Assembly: GCF_021917145.1 (NCBI RefSeq)
Contig: NC_061068.1
Span: 6,031,344-6,095,343 of the forward strand
DNA from: Hypomesus transpacificus
Taxonomy: Eukaryota; Chordata; Actinopteri; Osmeriformes; Osmeridae
Length of the DNA: 64,000 nucleotides
Reading direction: 5' to 3'
A program made the position numbers and the translations under genes. The notes beneath the pieces are model-generated. The model was not told the DNA's origin. It did not search any database and saw only the letters and a program-made list of their open reading frames with translations. Within the stretch, counting starts at the first letter, position 1, and the number at the start of each line of letters is the position of its first letter. This document shows, piece after piece, positions 26,544 through 38,198 of this stretch.

Positions 26544-29270
26544 TTACAGAGGCAGGTCTGTGCTGTTGTGGCGAGTCTTTCTTGAGGTCCCATCGTCCCT
26601 GGGAAGAGCTTTCTGCAGGTTAGACATGGCTGCTGTTTTCTTCAGGTCGATGACTGCGTAGAAATCACTTCGTCGGGGTGCCTGGGGACCACATTTAAGG
26701 GGTGGTAGGCGCTGGTGCTGTGGCTGGGGTTGGGTACCCCCAACACCATGAGGCTGACATGGTGGCTCTCCCTCCAAGTCCACCTGGATGTAGTTAAGCT
26801 GCCCCGAGGGAGGCATATGGCCGTGCTCGCACCCTCCCACCCCTACCCCAGATCTTCTGCGAAAATCAAAGCTGAATATTCGCCCTCCTCTGTCTGACTG
26901 GCATGGCTGGGGGTGTGGGGGGCAGGCGTGTCGGAGCCGGGGTGGTTGAACCTGCTCTGTGTTGACGTAGTTCTGCAGGGCATCCCGGTGGATCCCCCCG
27001 CCATCCTGATGGTAACCATTGGGTGTGCTGGGACCTTCTGAAAACTCATACTCATCAAAGTCCTCCTCCTCCTCCTCATACTCCTCATCCTGCTCGTCAT
27101 CTTCCTCATCCTGCTCCTCGTCCCTCTGCAGAGCACGATATTCCCACACTGGGGGCAGGGAGGGTAGGTTCTCATAGTTGAGCAGAGCTGTCCGCCGGTG
27201 ACCTCCACCCATACCCCGCTCACAGGGGTAGCCCTGCGGAGGCAATGATGAGGGGCCATGGAGGTGTGGGTGGGACATGGGGTGGGAGTGACTGTCTCCA
27301 GTGGTGCTGCTGCTGCTACTGGAGCCCACAGACTGGGATACACTGCTGGGACTGAGTCTCAGCCTGCGACTCCTACTCAGGCCGTTAATGTTCTCGTAGG
27401 TAAGTTGGCTACCCTGACAGCCCTCCTGATGCTCATGGCTTGGATGCCGGTGCATGAGGTGTTGGTAGTGATGATAAGAGTTGCACATGTGCAGAGGAGG
27501 CTCGTCACCCTCTGTTTCTGAGCCTGTTGCACCCTCTACTGGCCGCAGAACATGGGGATTATGCCCATGTCTTTCCCTTTCTCGCTCTCTTTCCAGTAGA
27601 TGACGTTGGGCTGGAGTAGGTCCCAACATGAATTTGACCTCCTGTGAGGAAGGCTGTAAGAATACCTGGGGATCTTTGCGTTCCTCCAACGGACAGCAGT
27701 GCATGCTGGACTGGCCACCTCCTTGCCCCCCCACAGTCATGGAGCTGCGTGCCGGCTCAGGAAAAGAGCTAGGCCGCACCTCTGGTAGGGAGTGCACACA
27801 GTGTCGACTGGAGAGGTCCCCATCCACACTAACAGTGTTCACGTAGGTGTGTGCCTTTTGTAGAAGAAAAACAGTGTTTCGTAAGCCCTCCAACAGTTAC
27901 AGCATCAGTGGAGAATGAAGATTAAAGGTGAAAATGTTAACAGTTCTCCCTTACCTGGTCCTCAAGGCCCATGAGGCTGTGGCCATGATCGTCAGCCAGA
28001 GAAGGCTGGGAAGAGTCAGCTCGGATAGGGTATCCAGGGTAACCATTAGGGAAACCCTGGACAGGGAATGCTGGAGCTGCAGACAGATGACAGTATAATG
28101 ACTACCTTTACATGTCCACAATACTAATGACTAACAACTGTGTGTCAGACGTCCCCAGACTTATGTGTTGTAGGTTTAGTAAGACTTAGCAAGTGTGTGT
28201 ATTTCGTTGTGTAGATGTCTCACTGTTGGGGGTTTGAGGTGTGCGGGGAATGTCCATTTCTGGAGTGTGGCCACTGCGACTCATCATCATAGGCTCTTCC
28301 ACCACATTGATGCTATTGCACTGCATTAGCTCCTGGAGCAGGTTGAAGATCTCCTCTGCCCGGGAACACTTAAAAGCAAATATTCCTGATGGAAAAAGAA
28401 ACATTTCGATAGAAAAATTTGATTTAACAAATTGTAGTTATGTGTTTGCTGGAAGTTGTGAGAAACTGTTGTCCAAATGTCCAAATTATATTCATTAGTT
28501 TGGTGTTGAATAATAAAACAACAGTGTGAAACTAAGCAATAGTATGAATGATTGAGATGGTGCCTAAGAGATAGAGGTTAAACAACTGTTAGAACAGCCT
28601 TAGAACTACTTAGCTTTAACAGTAGATTCAAAGTGACAATGCAAGCACTAACACAAAGTTCACAATGGAACTTAACTTAGTTTACTACAGCAGTGCAGGA
28701 ATCATTCGACTGTAGACCAGGTTACTCACCCTGTCCAGTTTGGCAACGCCTTCCACTCTCAAAAGAAAAGAGGTTGGAGTCATAGCCGTAGCGGCGCAGA
28801 CAGAGGTAGGGCCACCGAATGGCATCCCTCTTGCGTGTGTGCAGAATGAGCTCTGTCTGGGTGAGCTCCATGGTCCCAGAGCCCAGTTCATTGCCTTCAT
28901 CATCAACATTAGTTACCTGTCATGGAAAACATGTCATATTTTATCACTGTACAATTAACATCATTTCATCTCATGCCAACCGTATCAATCCTGTATTCAG
29001 AAAGGAAAGTGTCTAAATTGTGTGTTTAAATTAGGAATACAGATAGTTGTGGGGGTATAATGTGCAAAACAACATTTAAAAGTGAATACAGTAAAAATAT
29101 CTTCAATGCAAACATTGTACACAAACCTTTATTTTAAAACAATCAAACTGTCTATCTTAAGTAAAACAATACATTGTAAAAAAGAGTGTTGACAAGCAGA
29201 CAACCTTAAATTTGGTGAGATGGTTGTCTCTGATGCGGTCTCTGTATAGGCAGCTCCAACAGCTCCCCAT
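26544..29270 (-). CDS. frs3: Fibroblast growth factor receptor substrate 3
   Basis: Membrane-anchored docking adaptor that links FGF and neurotrophin receptors to GRB2 and SHP2. Five coding exons: 29270-29205, 28916-28730, 28385-28224, 28076-27955, 27854-26544 (615 aa; human FRS3 is about 490). The N terminus MGSCWSC is a myristoylation/palmitoylation signal. A PTB domain follows (VTNVDDEGNELGSG, RWPYLCLRRYGYDSNLFSFE, GIFAFKCSRAEEIFNLLQ). The tail has GRB2-type YxN sites (TYVNT, TYENI, NYENL, NYVNT) and SHP2-type sites (NYIQVDL, DFYAVIDL), and ends TRKTRHNSTDLPL like mammalian FRS3. Extra length comes from His/Ser-rich stretches and an acidic run near EEYEEEEEDFDEYEF. The exon 1 donor is a weak GTTGTC. 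Start chosen for the lipidation motif. The leader is probably spliced: a minus-strand acceptor-like motif lies just upstream of the ATG. Confidence 0.95.
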
Positions 29271-31377
29271 AACTTCAGCAGGCCAGCTGAAACCTGACAA
29301 CAGATGGAAGTGAAAACAAACCAAGCAGATTTGACTAAAAAAAGTAAGGGACAGCCTAGGTGAATGAGAACTTGTCCATCATTTTTCAATTGGTCTACTA
29401 GTCACAGCATCTTACATTTTGACTCATTACACACACAATGTTTTTACCCAGTCCAGGCCATCAGTGGTAGGGATCCAAGCATAAATCCCTAAATCTTCTG
29501 CTGGGTGTCATGGTGAAAGGAGAGCTGGATGGTTGCATTATAATTTTCAGGAGGAGCATTATTTTCTCTCTCCTATAAGTGAGATGGGCAACAATCTTTG
29601 TTAAAACTCATAGGCCTAGTAGACATTAGAAAGAAAACTTTAGATTAAAAAGAGCAGAATCTGATAGAACTCCAAATGGAAGAATCACACCCACAATAAT
29701 AGGAATAAAAAACATTGACAATGCAAATCACAACCTATTGTTATTGTTATTATTATCCTTTAGTGTTTGGTATGGTTAAATAATTTCAATGTGGTGATGT
29801 CTACAACTTGTATGCATGTTCTTAGTTACACTCAATCGTCTTAATCAACATGTAAGAGATTGAGAAGAACCCCATGAAGGGTAAAATGAGTGTATGAAAA
29901 TACCAGTAGTCTTTAAGTATGAAACATCGCATTATCGTAACAAAAGATTCGTTGTAGGCAACTTTCAATGGCCCACCATTATTCAAAGCAAGAATATTTC
30001 TAATGACACAAGATTCTGGGCATTTTTTAGTTTGTATCTATGTGTAAGGTAGGTAGCATTTGCCGAGGTCTAAATACGCTAAGCAACGCCAGTCTATATT
30101 GGCTATGATGCTAGGATGCTAGCAATACGATGTCTATCAAAATAATGTCTGATAACAAATGAACGTTATCATATTGACATTTTAACACAAAGAATTAAAA
30201 TGAATAATATCGTAGGCAGCGCGACGACAAACACGCAGTAATACCGATATGTTTTCAATCTGCGGCGCAGTGAACTGCACAGGTAGGCAGTAGGCTACAG
30301 AGCAGTTATTTAGGTGAAAAACTGCATTTACACATTGTACAGTATCTTTGGATAAGAATCACCGAGGTTATGCACAGGCTTTATCGTAGATATAACGGGT
30401 TGTTGAATTAAGACAGCGGGGGTTTGCTACTCACATGTCTGACAAGGATTGTGATACGAAACTACCGAGAATAGTGAAGGCTGCAAATTAATTGTCGGTG
30501 GTGCTGGAGGGATCAGATAGCCCACGGGTCGGTTTTTGATAATAGTCCATGGGTTATGGCACTTGTTTAAGAAGAACGGAAAATTAGACTAATTGTGTTC
30601 AAATAAAGCCATAAACTGTTTTTTTTTGTCCGCCCCCCTACTGCAGCACGGGCCTCTCTTTGACATTTCCCAACCGTCAGGGTGAGAGTTCACAGACAAC
30701 GAGGTTTTGTGGAGAGACAAGAAGATGTTGAACGCTGGAGGACCGAGATGAAAGGTGCGACTGTTTGCCTAAGCATGATGAGGTGGGAGGAGGAGCAGAT
30801 AATCCCAATATGTTAATAAAATGGTTTTCATAATACCCTTCTTAACACAATAACATATCCATTATAAAAATGAAAACCCCTGCTTCATTATTGTAGTTTG
30901 TGTGGTAGTATACCTGGCTCATAGCCTATAGCTCCAACTCAACCTCCGATATTTGTCTGTGCAAGCGTTTTTAAATTACATACACATTTTGAACGTATAG
31001 GATGGACCCAACATAAACTGACATTGTTTATGTCATTCAGGTATAGCATCTACACTTTGTATGACAGATTTGAAAATAATTCGATAGGCTACAAAGACCT
31101 ATGCGCCAGAACTGGTAGCCTATCTTTATATTTTACAATATATTAAATATTCTTTCAAACAATACTTTAACGCCAACTGGTTCGTGAGATAAATGGTCCC
31201 CAGCTAAAACTACATTATATTTTATTTGTAGACAAATTTGCAAAGCTGGTCGACATAGGCGCATTATTAGCGCAACGTTGAATCTATCCAACATGATGTC
31301 TGTCGTTATGAAATGGTCACATTATTTACAAAATCGTCCTGCCTGTAGCATTATGGCAAACCCTGGGAGTGTCCTCG
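29271..31377. other. frs3 / tspo intergenic promoter region
   Basis: Holds the 5' leader and promoter of frs3 (read leftward) and the upstream region of tspo (read rightward), which are divergent. About 30640-30740 is less AT-rich and may be the frs3 first noncoding exon and promoter. No coding exon seen. Confidence 0.4.
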
Positions 31378-31456
31378 TATAAACCTTCCCTTGTCTGATA
31401 AGGAACTCTGACCAGAAAGGGAGAGTTTCATCTGACTGTTTTAGCATGACTTAGCA
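31378..31456 (+). promoter_or_regulatory. Putative tspo core promoter with TATA, GATA and NF-E2-like motifs
   Basis: TATAAA lies at 31378-31383. TGATAAGG, a consensus GATA-factor site, follows at 31396-31403, and TGACTTAGCA at 31447-31456 differs at one base from an NF-E2 half-palindrome (TGACTCAGCA). A noncoding first exon would start about 25-30 bases after the TATA box and end at 31544, just before a strong donor GTAAGAG. The matching acceptor is two bases before the tspo start codon. Motif calls are by eye. Confidence 0.5.
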
Positions 31457-32095
31457 TTACGGTGTAGACAAAAACTAGCGAAAACCCTAATTCTCAATCC
31501 TGAAAGAGCGAGCCAGACAAGTGCCCACAATATTGAACTGACAGGTAAGAGTGAATTCGTGTGCTCTAATTGTAGACTATAGCCACCTCTTCCAGTTTAC
31601 AATGTTCTACACATTGAATGTAGGATATTCGGGATGTTAGGTTTAGTATTGTCGATTATTTATTGCTATCTGTATATTTAGGAAGTTTCACTTATTTAAG
31701 CTCAGCATAGATGTAAATTATTTTCCCTGTACTTATATGTTATGTTATGTCAGGTGCTTGCGTTGACTTGTCTTAAGAATTTCAGTGCCCAGTCTAACCT
31801 TGTGTTGTTCTGTGTACCTGGCAAATAAAATACTTGAACTTGAACTATTCACAATACAGACTTTTTGTTTCTAAACTGGTAGGTCTGTCTACTATTTCTA
31901 CTGTGAGAAATAGATATAAACTTAAATTCGAATTTTGTAATAAAATACTTCGAATAATAATAATTCGAAACGGGAAACTGATGTTGTTACATAGAAGTAA
32001 TACGTTTTTCAAACCCGCTGCTACGTTTACATAGCCTAAGCTAATGAAGTTTCAAGTGAATTTTAAATCACATGCCCCATATCCTCCCTGTAGAC

Positions 32096-32869
32096 ATGTG
32101 GCTGCCTATGCTAGGACTGACTGCCCTACCACATCTAGGAGGGCTCTATGGAGGCTTCGTCACACGCAAAGAAGTGAAAACTTGGTTTCCCTCTCTTAAT
32201 AAGCCATGGTGGCGCCCGCCCAACTTTGCATTCCCAATAGTGTGGACAACTCTCTACACAGGCATGGGGTGAGTGATATTGTCCTTCTCCAGTCTCACTG
32301 GCAAGCATGCCCCACCCACTCCACCGCTCATGCTACAGCAACACCTGACCGTAGGTAACCCCTTAAAGTATTTCTAAGGCTGATATATACTTAACTAAAC
32401 ATTTCTCAAATGTTAGATATGGATCCTACCTGGTGTGGAAGGAACTAGGAGGTTTTACTGAGGATGCCATGGTGCCAATGGGGCTGTATGGACTTCAACT
32501 TGCTCTCAACTGGGCCTGGACACCCATCTTCTTCGGCGCACATAAAATCAAACTGGTATTTAACAAAACTTTATCCGCATGGTTAATTTTTCCATCATCC
32601 AGAAAATGATGAGAATACAACACTGTACGGTCATTTCTGGTCTCAACTAAAACTGCGGCAACGGTTTTGATTTAATTCTCCCTCCCTTCCAGGCACTCAT
32701 AGAGATTGTGATGCTCACTGGAGCGGTGGGAGCCACCATGGTGTCCTGGTATCCTATCAGTTCCACAGCCACACTTATCATGGCACCCTACTTAGCTTGG
32801 CTGTGTCTCGCCACCGCACTCAACTACTGTATATGGAGAGACAACCCTGAGGAGGAGAAAGAGGAGTAG
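32096..32869 (+). CDS. tspo: Translocator protein (TSPO family)
   Basis: Five-helix cholesterol- and porphyrin-binding protein, normally of the outer mitochondrial membrane. Coding exons 32096-32268, 32417-32555 and 32693-32869 give 162 aa, close to the 160-170 aa family norm. Landmarks: [57 protein letters not shown], and the cholesterol-recognition motif LNYCIWR. The acidic tail EEEKEE closes the protein. The ATG before WLPMLGL fits fish relatives and follows a splice acceptor by two bases, so an intron in the leader joins it to an exon ending at 31544. A poly(A) signal is at 32993-32998. Position next to frs3, uqcc2 and tomm6 resembles the neighbourhood of mammalian TSPO2, so orthology to TSPO2 rather than TSPO is possible but unproven. 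Confidence 0.93.
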
Positions 32870-33479
32870 CGCTATACAGGCCTTAAACTTGCTTCACTTA
32901 AAAATTCAGAAATCCTTATGCTTAATTTGCATTTTCTTAACAATTCAATTATAATCATATATAATTTCTCATATATTCAAGACACCATATAAAATAAAGG
33001 GACATTTATGGTAAAATATAACGTATTCATTTGCTTCTTTACTGCACATTCCACTACCATTGCATCCTTCATTTATATTTTTACTATACATTAACACTGA
33101 ATACTTGCAAGATGTATTTACGAATCTATTGGATGTTGAAACATTAGACTAGTTATATATAAAATAAAAATATTTTGCACTGGTTGCTATACATCTCATT
33201 TTTGCTTTGAAAGTCCTCATCTTAATTTGGTTGACTGTTCTATAACTGTATTGAGTACCTTTGTAATTCTAATGAAAAATATGGTTGTTTACATTAGTTT
33301 TGTTTAACTTAACTTATTTTTGGACCCCTTATCAAAAGATGTTACATTAGTAAAGAGGAAGCACTCTAGATTTCGGAATTTACAACGTTAACTGAGGTAG
33401 CTACATATATAACAACCTTATTAAATATAATAAGAGGTGCTTTATTTTTACAGGAAGAGGCAAATGCAAATATGTAACA

Positions 33480-34326
33480 TTATTTCTCAGAAGGTTTATC
33501 CAGACTATCTTCTGGCGCCTTTGAAGAGAATCGCTCCATCATTGTCTTCCATAATCCTTTCTTCTCCTCGTCCATTTGCTGCATGCTTCCTGTAAAAGGA
33601 AAAATTTAAAGTTCCTGACAGTAAACTTGATAGTTTCAATTACCACACCCCATCCAAGGTACAAAAAAGTGGATATAACTGGAGGTATAAAATGGGATCT
33701 TAATGATTAACATGGCAACAGTCTTAATCCTAGCTACATCCTCAAAAACATCAACCTTACACATAAATAATACTTAAATTGTGTCCATACCTGTTGCCAA
33801 CAGCATTTTACATTCTTCCAATGTCACACCGGTAAAGCTGGTATCTCGTATGCGAGGAAACTGAGTTAATGGGGAAAACGAGATTTTCATAATTAATGGG
33901 TAATTTGTGTTTGTGTAAAATAGCCTAAACAATTCTGTAATACACGAGGTTAACTTTCTGTAAGTGGGTTTACTTACTCTTTCTCTGTACACATTGGTGT
34001 TAATCCGGGCCAAACTTTCGTACATTTGATCACACTTTTCTGGGTCCGAAATCTGCAACAACAGTCAGTGTACAAACACATCTCAAATACACTAGTCAGT
34101 AAAGCTAGCTAGCTAGCATGTTGTATCTATTCGAAATAAGGTCATTACAGACTATTTGCTGGTGACTGTGCAAGCATGTGCACTCTACCTGTGTGTTTTC
34201 ACCCTCACGAAATGCATGGGCGACTCTTTGTCGAAGAACGGTCCCTAAATCGCGGCCCTTCTTCGATTCGTCCCTTGGCCATTCTTCGCAGAGTTTCAAG
34301 AACCGACGGTACCGTGTAGCAGACAT
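33480..34326 (-). CDS. uqcc2: Ubiquinol-cytochrome c reductase complex assembly factor 2
   Basis: Mitochondrial matrix/nucleoid protein that, with UQCC1, supports cytochrome b synthesis during complex III assembly. Four exons: 34326-34189, 34052-33978, 33860-33791, 33589-33480 (130 aa, near the 126 aa human protein). Matches: [39 protein letters not shown], and [12 protein letters not shown]. The C terminus is Glu/Lys-rich and diverged, as usual in the family. The reverse-strand poly(A) hexamer at 33441-33446 lies 34 bases beyond the stop. The start codon faces that of tomm6 across 133 bp. Confidence 0.94.
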
Positions 34327-34459
34327 GTTTTGTTATGGAACGCAAATGATGGACGGACCGTCAATGGTAAGGACTAGTGTTACATCAAAATCATTCCCAC
34401 TGTAAAATTGCCGCATGCTAAAGCAAAAAGCCACAGAAGACAGAACACAGGCATTCAAG
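34327..34459. promoter_or_regulatory. Shared divergent promoter of uqcc2 and tomm6
   Basis: Only 133 bp separate the two start codons, so leaders and core promoters must overlap or be very short. No TATA box. A GCCGCATGC segment near 34407-34415 resembles half of an NRF-1 site, which would suit two mitochondrial genes, but it is not a full consensus. Confidence 0.55.
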
Positions 34460-35354
34460 ATGAGTGGAGCTGGGAAAAAGGGTGCTGTGGGACCATCTGG
34501 TGTTGTAGAATGGATTCGTTCTGCTTGCCATTTCGCCACTGATAGAAACGATTTTAGAAGGTGCGTTAACGCCGTTTTGTCGTCCTTTCGTTAACATATC
34601 TTAGCAAGTATGGCTGAGGTAAAGAACTACCTACGGATAATGCTAGCTAACTAGCATAGCATAGCTAGTTACCTTTGAATACTGTATCCATGTCAGCGAT
34701 GCGTTGTTAAGCGATTCCGGAAAGCATGCCTTTCATTCGCCCTTTATCTGTACAGTGTCGAGAGTAGTCAGCTATCGCTAACTTAGTGATGCATTTACAC
34801 ATAACCGCTGTGCTAGTTACTCAACTATTGGTTCGTTAGTTTGACAAGTCATTAGCTTGTAACAGCTAGACTACATAGTGTTACACAAAAGTAGCAATTG
34901 TGCACACCGGGATTGATGTTCTAGCCAGACAACAGTACGTCGTCTACATTAGAAATGTAAATCAAAAATGTGTTTTCAGTCTTGATCCAATCAAATGTGT
35001 AACATATTTTTACAATGTCCAACCACATTAAATATTGATCTGCATAAATGTGCTGCCAGTACTACATGCGTTAATACAAATTCGTTAATACTTGAGTTTA
35101 TTGGATGATGCAGTCCAATAAAAGCATTGTTGAATTTGATCTGCTGTTGCAGAATGTAGATAGGTTACATATGACAGCCTAATGAAAATGTATCAACTTA
35201 AATGAGTGTGTTGTTTTAATCCAGATATAACCAACTACCATATTTGTATTTCTGTAGGAACCTACTGGTCAATTTGGGCATATTTGCAGCTGGTGTGTGG
35301 GTTGCCAGAAACTTGTCAGATTTTGACCTGATGTCTCCACAACCTGTCACGTAA
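34460..35354 (+). CDS. tomm6: Mitochondrial import receptor subunit TOM6
   Basis: Small tail-anchored subunit of the TOM complex, which imports precursors across the outer mitochondrial membrane. Two exons, 34460-34560 and 35258-35354, encode 65 aa. The N terminus MSGAGKKGAVGPSG is cytosolic; VEWIRSACHFATDRNDFRRN leads into one membrane helix NLGIFAAGVWVARNLSDFD, and the protein ends SPQPVT. This matches vertebrate TOMM6 closely in length and sequence. A poly(A) signal AATAAA lies at 35427-35432. Arranged head to head with uqcc2. Confidence 0.92.
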
Positions 35355-35814
35355 TGATGGAGACCATGGGCAGTGTAAGAGGGTCAGTAGACTAAATGCT
35401 TTATAGAGAATGTAGCTGTTGATCAAAATAAATTAGATGATTTACAATTATCAGATGTATTGATAATGTTCTAACCTCTTTATTCTTATTTAGGTGTCAT
35501 GGACCAAACAGGAGCCAAAAGGGATAGGATATTTGTTCAATGACAATATTATTTGTTAACACTTATTAAATATTTTCTGGAAACTGAAATGTTGGCCTTA
35601 TTGTTAATACTGCGATTTAATACAGTTAACAAGTTTATTCAATAATACATTCTTTACGTCAAACCTGAGGAGTCGTAAGCTGGAACCAACATTTGTGAAG
35701 CGGAAGACGGTCGATGTGACACCCATGGCTATTTTAACAAGTCCTGAAGTACACGGAATGGAAACATGTCGAGTTGAAGCAAATTTATTGATAAGCCAGT
35801 GCCACTAAAATACT

Positions 35815-36606
35815 ATGGCCACACAGAACCATTTTGTCGCTGCTGCTCAAAAATGGCTGCGTGTTGGAAAGAAATCGCTCTCAATCCCTCGGAGTTTGGA
35901 CCTGGCTGCTGGAGTCATGGCTGTTAACACAGGTCTGAAGCCTGCACTGCTGTATGATGCCAACTCCGCTCTGGCTGATCAGATCCAAAGTTATCTTACT
36001 TCACTACAGTCAGAACAACTCGTATCTAAATCTCTCATAACATTGGACATTAATGGAAATAACCTAATTGTTAATCCATCTTTAACAATGGATCATTTAG
36101 AAAAGTTCACAAAGACGACTGTGGCTGTTATTGACGTGCGTCACTCACTGGACCAGCCTTCTATTATCACGGATTTACGGGAGGGAGATTTGGAAGAGAT
36201 GATTCAGACTTTGCTTACTTTTCTTAAGGATTTTAGACAAGTTTCAGAGGTTAAGACTCCTCTCCTTATTGGGGACCTTTCTGAGACATGGAATCTATGC
36301 ACCCTCTTTGGGATTCTATTGGGTTACCCAGTTACTTACTGGTTTGATCAAAATGAAAGCTTTGAGAATTGCTTGACTATGACCCCACTTGTGGTGACCA
36401 AAGCTCTTGCAACTTGGCAGGTTAACACAGAGTCTCGCCAGTGTTGCCTGTACTCCTTTAGCTCACCAGAGGCCCTGGAGGCAGATACTGTGTCAGTCCT
36501 GGATGACTGGACTTCAAGGCTTAAAGAAAGATTTCAGCAGCAGACTGTGTTCTCTGGACTTAATATTTCCAAAACCACTGCCACCTTACCCTCAGTGACA
36601 CTTTGA
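35815..36606 (+). CDS. UPF0739 / C1orf74-like protein
   Basis: Single-exon frame of 263 aa. The landmarks KPALLYDANSA, LLIGDLSETWNLCTLFGILLG and YPVTYWFD resemble my memory of UPF0739 (human C1orf74, about 269 aa). The function of that family is unknown and I claim none. The start has a reasonable context (ACTATGG) and no acceptor directly before it; a noncoding first exon upstream is possible. No signal peptide or convincing transmembrane segment. A poly(A) signal at 36744-36749 lies only about 65 bp from the reverse-strand poly(A) hexamer of sirt4, so these genes are tightly convergent. Assignment rests on remembered similarity and is less sure than for its neighbours. Confidence 0.65.
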   Translation: MATQNHFVAAAQKWLRVGKKSLSIPRSLDLAAGVMAVNTGLKPALLYDANSALADQIQSYLTSLQSEQLVSKSLITLDINGNNLIVNPSLTMDHLEKFTKTTVAVIDVRHSLDQPSIITDLREGDLEEMIQTLLTFLKDFRQVSEVKTPLLIGDLSETWNLCTLFGILLGYPVTYWFDQNESFENCLTMTPLVVTKALATWQVNTESRQCCLYSFSSPEALEADTVSVLDDWTSRLKERFQQQTVFSGLNISKTTATLPSVTL

Positions 36607-37069
36607 TTATAGTCTTTCTATCTTCAATCTTTTAGAAACAGAACATAAGTACATTGCAATGACCTTCAACTAGTCATCACCTTATACTAAATCAAAGAGG
36701 AAGATCTATTGGAGTAGAACTTGTGTATAAACAGCATTTGAAAAATAAAATGTTAGAGGGACACAATGTCCACTTTCATGAATTAACCTTAAACAAAGAT
36801 TTCCGACTGCTAAATTTATTAAACTCATGTTTCAACCAAAACACATTACATTATTTACAGTATTACAGCTACAGTTCCTCAAGATAATACCAAGATTCCC
36901 GGTGACTGTTTTCATTACAAATGAGTAAAATGCATTCACTTCACCCTATAGTCCTGAAGCTGTTTGCATTGTACAAAGAGGTAGAGTAAAAGCACCTGTT
37001 GAGAAGTTATTCCAGGCTCAAGGAGTGAATTCAACTCGTAGTGAGCCCATTTCTGGTTCCATGGTGAGG

Positions 37070-38198
37070 TCAGAGGGGCAAGATGACAGACAGCACCTCC
37101 CCACAGCGTGCACTCAATCGTAGCTCCGCCAGATGATCAGCCCTGGTAGAACCAATGTTCACAATGGCCACTGGGATCTTCATGTCATTGGCTGCTAAAA
37201 GAAATCTGTACCCGGAATACACCTGGAAAAAATGTGGCACACCTGTCATATTTGTAATCTGATAATCTAACCCGTAATTATTGCTTCATGGTTAGCCTTG
37301 ACATCAGCATTTGAGCAACCTTGCCTGCCCTACCTGTAAAGAGGATCCAGCAACTAGTACTGCATCCGATTCAGCCAGTCTTTTATGTACAAAATCCACT
37401 GTTGTTCTGTTGACGGAATCCCCAAAAAATGTAACCTCTGGCTTTAGAATCCCTCCACAGCCCTCACAAGAAGGCACTCTGAAGTGGAGGACCTGCTCAT
37501 CCTCCAGAAAAACGTCCCCGTCTGGTGCGGCTCCACCTGCTTTCGCTCCCCACTCGGGGTTCAGTGTTTCAAAACGCTTTTGGAGCTCCTCTCTGGGAGA
37601 TACAGCGCCACAGCCAAGGCACACCACCCTAGGATAAAGCATACAGAAAGACTAATAATGCATCCTATGCATTTGTGTGTATGCATTTAAAGTTTTTTTT
37701 AGGTCTCTCCCACCTGTGTGTACATCCATGGAGTTCAGTAAGTCTTTTGTGCCCTGCCTTAGAGTGTAGGGCATCCACATTCTGAGTGACCAGCCAGTGC
37801 AATTTCCCCCTTTCTTCCCACTGCCTTAAAGCCAAGTGTGCAGAGTTTGGCTTGTGTGATGAGAAATGTGGCCAGCCCACATAGTTCCTAGCCCAGTAAC
37901 GTTGCCGTGACTTGGCACTACGGACAAACTCTGCGTGTTGCATCGGGCGTCTGTCTGTGCGGGCGTACAGACCCACGCCCTCTGAACGATAGTCTGGAAT
38001 GCCAGATTCTGTTGAGAGACCAGCACCAGTAATGACGAAGAGGCGTGTAGAACGTGACACAAAAGCTTGCAGCTGCTTCAGAACATGATCATCCATGGTA
38101 CTACTGGCAGGCACAAAGCTCTGCACCCCAGCAGGAAAAGACAACGCCCGCATCCCAGGTGCCGAACACAGGGTGACTGGTCTCCATAGCTGCCACAT
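37070..38198 (-). CDS. sirt4: NAD-dependent protein lipoamidase/ADP-ribosyltransferase sirtuin-4
   Basis: Mitochondrial class II sirtuin, known for weak deacylase/lipoamidase and ADP-ribosyl transfer activity on glutamate and pyruvate metabolism enzymes. Three exons: 38198-37714, 37628-37334, 37222-37070 (310 aa; human 314). NAD-binding [27 protein letters not shown], the catalytic His in TELHG, zinc cysteine pairs CLGCG and [15 protein letters not shown] and VAGSSLQV are all present. The N terminus with Arg and few acidic residues suits a mitochondrial presequence. I chose the ATG giving [10 protein letters not shown], which directly follows an acceptor-like sequence TTGACACAG, suggesting a spliced leader. 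MDDHV further in is an alternative start. Poly(A) hexamer (reverse strand) at 36815-36820. Confidence 0.95.

Noticed and set aside
26843-27521. Long open frames in other registers overlapping frs3
   Set aside because: Shadows of the GC-rich last exon; the FRS3 frame carries all conserved motifs.
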